A stretch of DNA of 64,000 nucleotides from Petaurus breviceps papuanus (GCA_028583685.1 JAMXIF010000058.1:17550457-17614456); one strand, 5' to 3'; shown: positions 20,761 to 31,143, counted from the stretch's first letter. The notes: generated by a model from the sequence alone, not told the origin. Program-made: numbers and translations.

Positions 20761-20889
20761 GATATTTGATGAATCTGTGATCTTCTTAATGTGGGTACTC
20801 CCTCCAATGGTGTAACCCATTCATGCCCTCTACTAATGTGTGATTCCTGTGTCCTTTTATAAGTCCTCTACAGGGATCTATCTTCATTT

Positions 20890-20890
<1 letters not shown>

Positions 20891-20946
<56 letters not shown>
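20891..20946. repeat. (TC)n microsatellite
   Basis: About 28 TC units with a slightly degraded 3' side ('tctgtctctgtc'). It explains the Arg-Glu repeat frame on the minus strand. Confidence 0.97.
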
Positions 20947-20951
<5 letters not shown>

Positions 20952-21375
20952 GTCTTTCTCTCTGGAGCACATGGGTTATCCATTAATTATCCCTTCCTTT
21001 CACTAGGTGAATGATCCTCCTATTCCCATCATACATCTCTCCCGTGATGTCCTTTATGTCACTTGCCCTGTATAATGCTTGGTTGTAATACATTGAAGCC
21101 AGCTCATACACATACCATGAACTTCTCCATTACTTTTGGTAATCTGCATATTTAATTCTTCAGAGACTGTGGGAGACTATAATTCACAGCCATATAAAGG
21201 CCATTGGGATAATATTGATTTTTAAAAGATGGACCTCCGTTTCAGGGAAAAACTTGGAGTCATTTAAAAAAGCATGGTATAATTTTCAAATGGATTCTAA
21301 TGTACTCCATTTCTTTTCTTCCTCAAATACAATTTTAGGCCCACTTCACTCACCACCTATAGTGTCTGTCACAGA

Positions 21376-21409
21376 TACACACACTCACACACACACAAAC
21401 ACACACACC
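21376..21409. repeat. (CA)n microsatellite
   Basis: Short, imperfect CA repeat 'acacacactcacacacacac' inside the LINE remnant. Confidence 0.9.
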
Positions 21410-21620
21410 CTATTCGACCTTCTCTCTATTGGTTGTCCCAAAAAATATCAATAAATGCTTATTTATATGCCTATTTTTCCATTTTTATGAGAATTATCTA
21501 TATGCACATAAACAGGATATCCTTGATGAATATGTAAGAAATGAAAAACAGGCTCTTGCAAATGATATTCTATAGGACATCACATATTTAGAATAATGCA
21601 ATTGACTTGAAAAGGTAAAA

Positions 21621-22027
21621 ATTGTAAAATCTCATCACAGATAGTTCTCACTTTATGTAAGTGGACCACTCTGCCGTGGCAGTGGTGGCAGCTGTGGTGG
21701 TCTTGCCATGAGTCCATTCAGTTTTCACTTGGAGGCCTTTTTTGTGGTTTTGTTCTTTTTTTTTTTTGGTGGGGATTGCGGGGGGGAAGCCACAGATTAC
21801 TGAGTGGATGGGCAGGAGTAGAGAGGTAAAGAGAGCACAGTGCTGTACAGTAAAGTTAACCTAAGTACTTTTTTGGAATGCAGATTTCTTTCAGAAATAA
21901 AGTCAAATTTGTGTAATGTAATCTTACATATATCAAGAACCATCTGGATGGCATTATTTGTTGATAATTTGGCAATCGCAAAAAGTACATATGTGTTTCT
22001 ATGCAAAAGCACACAAGAAGTAGTTAT
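21621..22027. other. No recognised gene or repeat
   Basis: Includes a T-run (21758-21769) and G-rich 'gcgggggggaag'. The frame pair at 21797-22094 on both strands is unsupported. Confidence 0.35.
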
Positions 22028-22150
22028 GGCATATAATAGAGTTCTGGGCTTGGAGTATAGAAAAGCTGGGCTCAGATTATACCTCCAATACTAACTATTT
22101 GACCTGGGCAATCCCTTAACCTCTAGGTCTCTCAAACAACTCCTTATGAT
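22028..22150 (+). mobile_element. MIR/THER-like SINE
   Basis: 'agagttctgggcttggagta', 'ggctcagattatacctccaa' and 'tgacctgggcaatccctta' follow the tRNA-like head and the CORE. Confidence 0.7.
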
Positions 22151-22231
22151 TTATATACTATGTCAGATGGGTAACAATCAATTGGTTGCAATCTCATATC
22201 AGAAATTCCTGTCCCCCAAATTACAGATAAT

Positions 22232-22400
<169 letters not shown>

Positions 22401-22860
22401 AATGTTTGCTAATAGAGTTCAGATGGAGGATAAGAGAGGAAGAAAGAGGCTGAAATCAGGAGGTATTTTCAAAAGAAGAAGGTATTTTAATCTATCTAAG
22501 GATTCTTATGTTCATTCCCCCTCCCCCCAAATTCCTACTGCTTTGGGACACAGAAACAATTACATATTTTCATGCTTCAACTGTTTGCTAATGCTCTATT
22601 CTAGGCAATATAAGGATAATATTCAGGGAACAGCTGAGGATTTGCTGTGCATTTGGCCGGATAGATGGTGGTTGTTGCTGGAAAGTAATCATTAGTCTCT
22701 TCCCAGGGACCAAAAGGCATCCATACTCACTGCTCTTATAGAGTTATTGTCACTCTGGAGATATTGCAGGAGACTTAAGTTTTCGGTGGCTCAGTAGTTG
22801 ATACCAACTTACTCATTGCTACCCTCCCTCTTCTACCCACCCCCATCCCCATTTATCATT
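22401..22860. other. No recognised gene or repeat
   Basis: A 120-codon plus frame overlaps the end of the microsatellite (22333-22695). Its non-repeat part shows no known motif. Confidence 0.4.
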
Positions 22861-22868
22861 CCTTACAT

Positions 22869-23409
22869 CAGCTTCTCAAAGTATGGTTGAAGTACCTTTG
22901 GGGGTTCCAAGATCCTTTTAGGGGGATCTTCAAGGTCAAAACTATTTTAATAATAAGATATTATTTGCCTACTAAAATATTCCCTTTTTCAACAATATAT
23001 TTGTTAGGCCAGATTTTCTTCATATGTTTCAACCAAAACAACATATCACAACAGATTAGGAGAAGCAGATATGAGAATCTAGCTGTCTTCTATTAAGCCA
23101 GATATTACAGAGATTTGCAAAAATATGCAAAACAATGCCTTTCTTCTCATTGAATTTTTTTCTTTTGGAAAACATAGCTATTTTTCATAAAAATATGTAA
23201 TTCTTATTAATGGGTTTGTTATATTTTCAATGACTACATATTTTAACATTTTATCAGTTTTCATTTTTAATATGGTAAATATCAAGAGATATTACCCACA
23301 TAAACAAAATCTCTTTTGGATGATTTTTTTTTAGTGTAACGGGGTCCTTGATAATTTTTAAAAGTATACTGTGTAGGGCTTCTGGGATCAAAATGCTTAA
23401 GAAATGCTG
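22869..23409 (+). mobile_element. hAT DNA transposon, internally deleted, with transposase C-terminus
   Basis: The ends 'cagcttctcaaag' and 'cttaagaaatgctg' are imperfect inverted repeats. The flanks ccttacat (22861-22868) and ccttagat (23410-23417) form an 8-bp target duplication with one mismatch, a hAT hallmark. Within 541 bases it keeps subterminal sequence at both ends and the last ~45 codons of a transposase. Most of the ~600-codon gene is deleted, so it would depend on another copy. Family is Charlie/Buster-like from memory. Confidence 0.85.
22975..23145 (+). pseudogene. hAT transposase, C-terminal dimerisation region, decayed
   Basis: Residues ARFSSYVSTKTTYHNRLGEA followed by DMRI, a stop, then LSSIKPDITEICKNM match the hAT dimerisation block usually seen as 'EAGFSS...KTKYRNRLNAEADMRIQLSSIKP'. 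The upstream FPFSTIYL lies in another frame, so one frameshift separates the two. Stops occur at 23005-23007 and within the DMRI-LSS junction. This is a transposon remnant and not a host gene. Confidence 0.85.
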
Positions 23410-23640
23410 CCTTAGATCAATACCTTGATTCATCTCTTCCCATACCTGCTGAACTCTATCATGGGCTCTTTGAAGAATTTAACTAAGCAGCAAGATGGAG
23501 AGGCAGAGATATTCCCTTTTTATCTCTGTTCTTAATGGGCCCCTGGCCTGGCATGTCATGAGTTCAATTAAATTAAACATTTAATTAGTGACTACTCAGT
23601 ATAAAGGGCTTTGTATGATGCACAAAAGTGCACAAGACAG

Positions 23641-23814
23641 GGGGCAGCTAGGTGGTGCAGTGAATAGAGCATGGGCCCTGAAGTCAGGAGGACCTGAGTT
23701 CAAATTCGACCTCAGACAATTAACATAAAACTGGCTGTGTGGCCTTGGACAAGTCACTTAACCCCAATTGCCCTACCTTCCCCTTCCAAGAAAAAAAAAA
23801 GCAAAAAAAAAAAA
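23641..23814 (+). mobile_element. Short poly(A) SINE with target-site duplication
   Basis: Starts 'ggggcagctaggtggtgcag', continues 'gacctgagttcaaattcgac', 'gtggccttggacaagtcac', 'ttaaccccaattgccc', and ends in an A-rich tail. The 14-base flanks agtgcacaagacag (23627-23640) and agtacacaagacag (23815-23828) differ at one base, so insertion is complete and not ancient. Confidence 0.95.
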
Positions 23815-23878
23815 AGTACACAAGACAGGCTCCCTACTCTGAGTGAAAAAGTTTGCAATTTAATTGGGAGATCCATAC

Positions 23879-24212
23879 CCAGAATGCTTGGTCTCCTTAC
23901 CTCCTACCTCTAGGAACCCATGCTCTCTCCCTTTAAGGTTCAGGTCAAGTTCTAAGTTCTTCATAAGGCCTTTCCTGCTTATCCTTATTGGTATCTCTGC
24001 CTTGCTACTCCTCCTTAGGGGCCTGCCAAAATGACTTTGTGTTTATTTTGCATATATCTGGTATTCACTTGCTTGTGAACATTTTGTTTTCCTGCCATAA
24101 AAAAAAATTTCTTGAAGTCATGGACAGTCTTACTTTTGTATTTATATCCCCAGCATGTAGCACAGTGGTTGCTATATGGTTGGCACACAATAAATGCTTG
24201 TTAGTTAACAGA
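23879..24212 (+). mobile_element. L2 LINE, 3' end
   Basis: 'ccagaatgcttggtctcctt', 'cttcataaggcctttcctg', 'cccagcatgtagcacagtgg', 'cacaataaatgcttgttag' in L2 sense order. It sits inside an antisense L2. Confidence 0.85.
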
Positions 24213-24440
24213 TTTATACACAATAACTATTATATGAAATAGAAGAGAGTTATGTACAAAGTGCTATAAGAATTTGTGAGGAGGGAAGGATCACCTCTGG
24301 CTGAGGGAATCAGGAAAGACTTCTTAGAAACAAACGGGACATGAACTGGGTCTTACCAAATGGGCAAGATTTCAACAAATAAAGATGGACAAGAGAAAGT
24401 ACAATTCTGGGTTGAGAGAATTATATAAAGGAATCAGTAT

Positions 24441-25094
24441 AGAAGGCATGTACTAGGTAACAGGAATATTCAGTTCCAACAACTTTAAACATGCTAAAAT
24501 CTCTTTTCTATTAAGCACCCCCATGGATTTACCAGTAGTATGCAAAAATATTGCTTGATTTCTTAAAAAAATAAGATAGGATTCATGGAATATGCTCAGG
24601 GAAAGGTAAGGGGTGGTGGCGGGGGGGAGCATTTACAAATGAGAGCATCAGAACAAGCTTGTGCAGAAGGTGACATGTAATGAAAGTGACAGATAACCAA
24701 AAAAGCCCAGGTACTCCCTTGCTATCCCCCCGATGTCAGGAGAATAAAAGGGAGGCCTCTGCACATTGGATGGATACCCTAAGGCAAAATTATGGGAGGG
24801 TAGGGATCAGAATTGCCCAAGATGGGCAGACATAGATGGCCTGAAAACTGCATTTGGAGGAAATATACATATTGATGAGATCATAGATCCATTGGAGAAC
24901 AGATGGTGGTATTGGAGACTGGAGAGACCAGAGTCAGGGAAGGTAGCTAGGAGATTGTCATGGTAATTCAGGTACAAGTTGACGCAAGCCACAGGCTTAA
25001 ATTATACTGGTTGTAGTAGGAATGGTGGTCATGATGATTCAGTGAAGTTTGCAGAGGCTGATCTAAGTGAAATGGACAGTTCTGTCTTTGAGAA
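24441..25094. other. Mostly unassigned, possible RTE 3' UTR piece
   Basis: The part at 24766-24905 ('gatgggcagacatagatggc', 'tgatgagatcatagatccat') resembles the 3' UTR of the RTE LINE seen at 57600-57720. The rest is not recognised. Confidence 0.35.
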
Positions 25095-25185
25095 ATTAGA
25101 TGAAAGCTAATTAGACATGTGAATTGCTTTGCAAATCTTAAAAGGCTACATAAATGCTAGCTATTAATTTTTATTATTATAACCT
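25095..25185 (+). mobile_element. MIR SINE, 3' tail
   Basis: 'ttgctttgcaaatcttaaaa' and 'tacataaatgctagctatt' followed by ATT repeats match the MIR 3' end. Confidence 0.65.
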
Positions 25186-25199
25186 CAGTAGAGGGTATG

Positions 25200-25570
25200 G
25201 TTGTCACTGATTTCTGCTGAGAGGCAGGCAAACCAAAGGACCAATCTTGTGGTCTCTGGTTTCCTTCAAGGTTCAGCTCATGGTACTTTCTACATGAAGC
25301 CTTTCCTGATTGCCCAGATGCTAGTGCCCTCCCTCCCAAGATATTGCATTCTTTTTTGTGTTCTTGTTCTACATATAAATACATCCTATCTTCTTTGTTA
25401 GAATGTAAGCTCCTTGGGGACAGGCACTTTTTCACCCAAAAAGACCCAAACTCAATAGATATGTTCATAACCATAACATCATACTCCCCTTTTTTTGTAC
25501 CCCTACACTTAACACAGTGCCTAGCACATAGTAGGTGTTTAACAAATGAATTATGTTTGATTGAATCAGG
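25200..25570 (+). mobile_element. L2 LINE, 3' end
   Basis: 'tttccttcaaggttcagctc', 'catgaagcctttcctgattg', 'gaatgtaagctccttgggga' and 'cagtgcctagcacatagtag' read in L2 sense order. About 80 bases of other sequence interrupt before the terminal block. Confidence 0.9.
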
Positions 25571-26595
25571 AAAAGTTCAGACTATACTGAAATGAACTGC
25601 AGATACTACATATGAAATTCAAGGGACAGCTTTCGGGGATCATCCAAACCTATCCCTTTCATGTTGTAGTTAGCAGGTGGAATTGACAGTGCTTGTAAGG
25701 TATTTCACAGGTCAGCAGAAGCACTTTTGTATATGAAGGACAGTACATGTTCTGCTGTAGAGAAGGCTTGTAAGTTAAATCCTCTGAAAATTAGTAATTG
25801 TTCTTGGGTGTTTTCCTCTCATCAATAGGGCATGTACTTTGTGTTAATGGGGAGATGTGGCACGGAGACATCTTCAGTCTCTCACTTGGTCTTTTTTTTT
25901 TCCCCTTGTGATGAATGTCACACATTTGCAATATACCTGGCTGGGGTTAGGAGGGCAATCTCTGTTTTTTCTCTGTCACTCACAGGGATTGAGCTATGAC
26001 CTTGATGTAAGGTGATCTAGTCAGCTTCCTCAGACTTTGTGCTGGAGACCAAGACTCTGGATCCTTCTGCTAAAACACTTTGAGATGGCAAGTGAACACT
26101 GCAAACACATTGAACCCCCAACCCAACCACTGGAAACGCTTTCTTCTAGGCTATTCCTCAATCAGATGCTACATACATAGGCTTTGAGAGACAGCCTCCC
26201 ATACCCTCAATTTCTAGTACACTTTACTATGCATTTCTTTTCCCCCTTTTTCTTTTTCTTCAACAACTCAAAGCCAATGTGAATTTTAGATGATTTTATT
26301 ATGAGGAAGAGAGATAAAATAAACAATATTTTGAGTGCTATGTAAGACTATTTTAAAATATTAAATCCTGTGATCCTTTATCTAAATCCTTCCTTACTTT
26401 TCCTCCTCTATTTCCTGCCTAATTCCACTTCTTTTCCTCCCAGAAAGCTTTATATTTTTTCATATCCCAAACTACCATGTGATAGGTATGTTTCAAAAAA
26501 TGACATTACTTCTCTTCTCCACATGGGAGACATCACAAAATCCTGTATATTTAGCATGGGTCCCATGTAACTTTGGAACCCCCTTGCTACTCCAG
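25571..26595. other. No recognised gene or repeat
   Basis: About 1 kb of mixed sequence. The 66-codon frames at 26370-26570 (plus) and 26450-26650 (minus) overlap each other and show nothing familiar. Possibly single-copy. Confidence 0.45.
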
Positions 26596-27080
26596 TTTTG
26601 ATGAGGAGTGTTTGGGGACAGGTGTGTGGATAATCAGTTAAGCAGACCACAGCTTGAAACTCTGTCCAGTGAATTCTCTACCAACCAACCCAGACCAGTA
26701 AATTCAATAGCAAAGCCTTTAATTAGGACAGAAAAGCAGGGGAAATTTCCCAATACACAAAAGAGTACACTGGACTATCTATGGATGCCTACTCCATCAG
26801 GGAAAGAGGGAACGTTGCCCAGACAACTCACGACCTTAGGATTGCATTCTCCTGAAGATTCTCTTGGCTCTGACTTGTGGCAATTGGCTATTATTAGTTC
26901 ATTAAGGTTCCACTCTGCTTCCACAAGGGCCACTCCCCTCCGCTTCTGAAGCTGTCACTTGCTGCTTTTCCTCAAAGCTCCCCTGAGCTTCTGACATATG
27001 CTGGAACCAACTCTCATTGCTGAGGCTTCTTTCTCAAAAGTCCTTTTGACATTGTCTTGACAAAACAAGCCTAGGGCTAA
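26596..27080. other. Unassigned, candidate LTR-like block
   Basis: More GC-rich than its flanks, with a 113-codon plus frame (26608-26949) of no recognised family. The texture is like an antisense LTR, but I cannot place ends or a target duplication. Confidence 0.2.
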
Positions 27081-27084
27081 TCAA

Positions 27085-27560
27085 CACGCTTTTTAAAAAA
27101 ATACATTTTTAATTGCTTTCTATTGTTTTTCTATTGCCTAAATTTTCCCCTGTATTTCTCCTCTTCCCCCTCCTAGAGAGTTATCTCATATAAAAAAAGA
27201 ATTTTTTTAAAGAAAAAAAGAGGAAGAAGAGGAAGCCCTCACCCCCCAAATCAGATAAATACATTAAAAAAAAACCAAATATCTGACAATATATGTAATC
27301 TCCACACTCGTATACCCCCACCACTACAGAGGCTTGGATAGGGGAAGACGTTTTCTCATATCTCTTTTTGGAGGACCAAAGTTTTTATCTGTAATTTTAC
27401 AATATTCATTTTCTATTTGGGGGGATTATTATTCTTTCCATTTACATATTATAGATATTGTATATATTATTTTCTGGCTCTACTTTCTTTATTCAGAATC
27501 AGTTTGTGTATGTCTTTCCAAAATCAATATATTTGTATTTTCTCATGTTAGGTCCATGGC
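27085..27560 (-). mobile_element. L1 LINE, 3' region
   Basis: 'tctgtaattttacaatattc', 'tttccatttacatattatag' and 'attattttctggctctactt' follow the antisense of a marsupial L1 3' region, with a T-rich start as expected for an antisense 3' end. Confidence 0.6.
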
Positions 27561-27889
27561 CATATTTGGTTGGCACAAAGACTCAAAAGTCAAGATTTTC
27601 CCCCATATCCTTCTCCTGTCCCCACTTCCCCAACCACATGCACAATGTGGATTCCCTCAGCCTCTCTCAATGTTTAGAGTGGTGTGGTAAGTTCCTTCAG
27701 CGTCCTGCCCTGCCCTTGGCCTGCTAGCGCCAGGGCCTTGTGAATTACTGTGAACTTTCCAGAAGTCAAGAAGATGATTAGAAACAGTGCAGGGCACAGT
27801 GGCAGAAACTGTGGCCCACATCCTGTCGCATCTCCCTTATGTGCACAGTTCCTGTATGTTACTATGTACAATAGCCACCCTCAAATCAC
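27561..27889. other. No recognised gene or repeat
   Basis: The overlapping frames here (27334-27690, 27458-27727, 27674-27871) run over L1 or unassigned sequence without conserved motifs. Confidence 0.4.
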
Positions 27890-28158
27890 CCTGGAAGGTG
27901 GATTTGTGCGGTGGAGAATGTGTAAGACCTGGAGTCAGAAGACCTGGATATGAATCCCAGCTCTGGGATCCACTAGTGGTGTCATCTTAGGGAAGTCAAT
28001 TTACTTCTTTGAGCCTCAGTCTTCTCATCTATAAAATGGGGATAATGATGCTTGTACCAGCTACCTGACAGGAATATTGTGATGATCAAATGAGACAGTG
28101 CACAGAAACCACTTTGTAAACCTTAAAACATGACATAAACATCTGCTGTTATTATTTC
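27890..28158 (+). mobile_element. MIR/THER-like SINE, near full length
   Basis: 'gacctggagtcagaagacct', 'tgaatcccagctctggga', 'tcatctataaaatggggata' and 'aaaccactttgtaaacctta' give head, CORE and tail. Confidence 0.85.
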
Positions 28159-28204
28159 TTGACAAATGTCTTAACAAACTTATCAAAACAGCCTAGACAA
28201 AGAG

Positions 28205-28690
28205 AGAGTATGGTGAAGAGCAGAAGAAACACTGGGTTTACAGTCAAGGGAGCTGTGTTTGAATTGTGATTTGGCTACTTATCACCTATGTAGGCAGCTA
28301 GGCAACAGACACCATGGCTAGAGTGCTATGCCTGGAGTCAGGAAGACCTGAGTTAAAATTTGGCTTCCAATACTTAACTAGCTGTGTGACCCTGGACAAG
28401 TCACTTAGCCTGTCTGCCTGAGTTTCCTTATCTGTAAAATGGGGATAATAATAATAACCTACCTCCCAGGGCTGTTGTGAGGATCAAATGAGATAATACT
28501 TCTAAAGCACTTAGAGTGTGGGGCACATAGTAGGCACTATAAAAATACTAACCATTATTACTATTAATAAGATGGATATAGTAAGTAATAGCACCTATTT
28601 CCCAGGGTTGTTGTGAAGATCAAATGGAATGATATTTGTAAAGCATTTTGCAAACCTTGAAGCATTATATGGATGCTAGCTATTCTTAGA
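28205..28690 (+). mobile_element. MIR-like SINE, split by another SINE
   Basis: Left piece 28205-28291: 'gaaacactgggtttacagtc'. Right piece 28566-28690: 'cccagggttgttgtgaagat', 'gcattttgcaaaccttgaag'. The SINE at 28292-28565 separates them. Confidence 0.65.
28292..28565 (+). mobile_element. CORE-SINE with L2-like tail
   Basis: 'ggcagctaggcaacagacac', 'cctggagtcaggaagacctg', 'tgtgaccctggacaagtcac', 'cccagggctgttgtgaggat' and 'ggcacatagtaggcactata' run from head to a MIR-type 3' end. Confidence 0.85.
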
Positions 28691-28699
28691 ATTTTTGTG

Positions 28700-28831
28700 A
28701 GTTCATCGGGGTTAAGTTACTTACTGAAGGTCACACAGCTAGAAAGTGTCAAGTGTTTGAGGTCAGATTAAAACTCAGGTCCTCCTGACTCTGGGGCCGG
28801 TGCTCTATCCACTGCACCACCTAGCTGCCCA
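28700..28831 (-). mobile_element. Short-form SINE
   Basis: 'gaaggtcacacagctagaaa', 'actcaggtcctcctgactct' and 'accacctagctgcc' in antisense order. The 3' poly(A) (here poly(T) on the left) has decayed. Confidence 0.9.
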
Positions 28832-28865
28832 AAACGTTAGCTATTATTAAGCAGAACTTTGAGTA

Positions 28866-29216
28866 GTTCATTTTAACTTCTCTGGGGTTCAGTTTCTTCA
28901 GCTGAAGAAAGAGGGGATTGGACTAGAGCAGAGTTCTTAACCTGGTGTCCATTAGCTTGTTTTTAAAAAAATATTTTGTCTAAAAAGTTTTATTATTTGA
29001 ATATAATTGATTTCCTTTGTAGTCCTCTTTATTCTATGCATTTTAAAACATTCTTCTTTTTAAAAAATTCAATCATTCTTCTTTAAAACATTTTGAAATA
29101 TTCTTTTGGGAAGTCATCCATAGGTTTCACCAGACTACCAAATGGATTCATAACAGAAAAAAGGTTAAAAATCTTTGGCCTCTTAGGTTTTTTCTAGCTC
29201 CAATTCTATTATCTCT
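28866..29216 (+). mobile_element. THER-like SINE tail, split by a hAT element
   Basis: 28866-28928 holds 'ctctggggttcagtttcttc' and 'gaggggattggactagag'. After the hAT element, 'ttttctagctccaattctat' continues the same SINE tail. Confidence 0.65.
28929..29177 (-). mobile_element. hAT-like MITE, complete
   Basis: Starts 'cagagttcttaacctgg' and ends 'aaggttaaaaatctttg', imperfect inverted ends. Its body is AT-rich and holds 'ggtttcaccagactaccaaa', the mirror of 'ggcagtctggtgaagtct' in the copy at 19287. It sits in a SINE tail. No clear 8-bp duplication is left. Confidence 0.7.
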
Positions 29217-29989
29217 GCTCATAATTATGCATAGAAAGAGTGAACCAAGTGTGTTAGATCTGTGTTCTGTGCACACGCACCTGGATCCCTCTGACATGTA
29301 AATGGAAAGATGAGAAAGTAGAAGATAAGGAAGAATTCACTTGTTTTCCTCTCAAAGCAGACTTTTAGAAATTGGATGCATTGCCCATTAAGTCAAAGGG
29401 GGAGGGCAGGGAATACTGCTAGAGGAACACCTTCCTGTCCTGTGATCCCTCTTGTCCCCTCTGTTCTCTCTTGTCTTCTTTCACACAGAAGGACCAATCT
29501 GCTGCCTCTGCAACTGGAGACAGGAGGAGTTTGGAGGAACCCCCTGAGATAGAGTGCATAGTAAATTTCAGACTTTTAAGTGATCCTCTCTGGCTTTGCT
29601 GAAGAGGCAGGCCATGTGTGCCACCAGCTGTCCTCAAGCCCATTAAGTCCCAAGTGCGTCTGGGTTAATCAAACCCATGTGCTGCAAATCCTCGGTTAAT
29701 ATGTCATGACCTGGCATAAGCCACTGCAAACACACTCAGGGGGGTTTGGGGGTCACCTGTCAGATGGCCTTGGCAAGCCCACAACACTTGATGGCCTGGG
29801 TTGCTATTTGATTTGGTGGAGTTATGAACTCTGGGTGAGTGTTATAAACTAGCAAAGCTTTTCTTTTTCCTTTTAAATATTTCCAGGATTCCTGGATTTG
29901 GCCAGAACTATGAGTAGAACAGGAAAGATTGTCCCTCTATTAAAATTAGGTGTCTGTTATGGGAGAAATATCTCGTCTTGGAGTTTGTG
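29217..29989. other. Repeat-poor stretch, candidate conserved non-coding DNA
   Basis: No repeat family recognised over about 770 bases. The part near 29625-29800 has mixed composition with words such as 'gggttaatcaaaccc' (a short palindrome-like site) and 'aatatgtcatgacctgg'. The 74-codon minus frame at 29419-29643 is unsupported. Confidence 0.3.
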
Positions 29990-30700
29990 TGGTAGGTTAC
30001 TGCTGATAAAGTAAATCTACCACAGAGCTGAAATTATAGGGACAAAAGCCTGGGTTTTATTATCCTTACACAGCTTCAGGAGTTGGAGAAATAACCCTGA
30101 ACAAAGATTAGGATTCTAACAAGGCTTTTATAGATGAAATTACATCAGAGGGACAGAGAAATCCTTTCTTTTACAAATGCAATCTTTTACATTCTTTTAG
30201 CCTATAAAGTTAAAAGACAGATTCATAATTCCATGCTTCTTTCAATGTCATGGAAGCTGAACAAACTTAGTGAAAGAATCATTATCTCATAGTTCCCCTA
30301 AGTAAACAAACCTAGCTAAAATGACTATATAGGTAAACTAAGTCAGGTTACAGATTAAACCACATTTAAAGGGTTCACAATGGGCAGATTGAGAAGGAGA
30401 TACATGCCCACAGAGTCATGTCAGGTGAGTCCCTTTACAAATAGCTAAATCACCTTGGGAAACTCAAAACTCCCCTTCAGTTTCTTATCTGAGGAACATC
30501 AAAAAGTCTTCCCTTTAATATTAGCATTCTATGAGTCAGGTTTTAGCTAGGTGAGGTAAATATTAACAGAAAATAGGCTTCAACCAAATGTTTCAAGAGG
30601 ATTGGCCCTGAATAATAAAATCCAATAAAGGAAATTGAAAAAATCCTCATAACAATTGATAGATTTCTCATAATAGTCTTAATTCTCCCCTTTTAGGAAT
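29990..30700 (-). mobile_element. Candidate antisense LTR-like block
   Basis: 'gggttttattatccttacac' followed by 'acaaggcttttatagatga' has the order, in antisense, of a polyadenylation signal and TATA region. Boundaries are unclear and no internal region is attached. Offered only as a candidate fossil. Confidence 0.25.
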
Positions 30701-30712
30701 GCAGGAAGCATA

Positions 30713-31143
30713 TACTGTGTTTCTCCGATAATAAGACACTATCTTATTAATTTTTTTGGACAGAAAAACACCAGAGGGCTTATTTTCAGGGGAGGGCTTA
30801 TTTTAATGAACATTGACAGCAATTTTAATAAACAGGTAAATGTGAACAAAAAAATGTACCTTTATTCAATAAGCAAATCACTGGGGAAGAACAGGATGAC
30901 GCGCTCACTGCTGCAACTCTGATTGGATGCAGCTCGGAGCGCGGCGTGCGTTTCACCCGGGGTGGGGGGACGGACGGTGCATACAGAGGGTACCGTAATG
31001 TAGCGTGTAGCGCAGGGGATCACCTTCACTACAGTAGCAATCTCAATAGGGCTTATTTTCGGGGGAGGGCTTATTTTAGAGGAATCTTACACAGTAAGGG
31101 GAGGGCTTATTTTCGGGATAGGTCTTATTGGGGAAACACGGTA
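30713..31143. mobile_element. CpG-rich MITE with TA flanks, Tc1/mariner-like
   Basis: The left end 'ctgtgtttctccgataataa' mirrors the right end 'ttattggggaaacacgg', with TA on both sides (30713-30714 and 31142-31143). Inside are several copies of 'gggcttattttcgg' and similar, near both ends. A 112-base core (30900-31012) has 13 CpGs, extreme for this window. No transposase is encoded. The 85-codon frame at 30946-31203 only reads through the repeats. Confidence 0.75.

Larger units (their letters stand above)
20760..21620 (-). mobile_element. Antisense LINE reverse-transcriptase remnant, RTE-like
   Basis: The minus strand near 21180-21240 reads NDSKFFPETEVHLLKINII, with a PMAF-type stretch next, reminiscent of the C-terminal 'LPALTYGxExW' part of RTE-type reverse transcriptases. 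The plus-strand words 'attgaagccagctcatacac' and 'ttctccattacttttggtaa' follow a marsupial LINE I recall. It carries stops and is split by a (TC)n tract. The class is inferred and not certain. Confidence 0.45.
23568..24440 (-). mobile_element. L2 LINE 3' end, split by two insertions
   Basis: Pieces at 23568-23640, 23829-23878 and about 24213-24440 follow one L2 in antisense: 'tcaattaaattaaacattta', 'cacaagacaggctccctac', 'tttgcaatttaattgggaga', then 'cacctctggctgagggaatc' and 'ggaaagacttcttagaaac'. A SINE and an opposite-strand L2 lie between the pieces. Confidence 0.75.
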
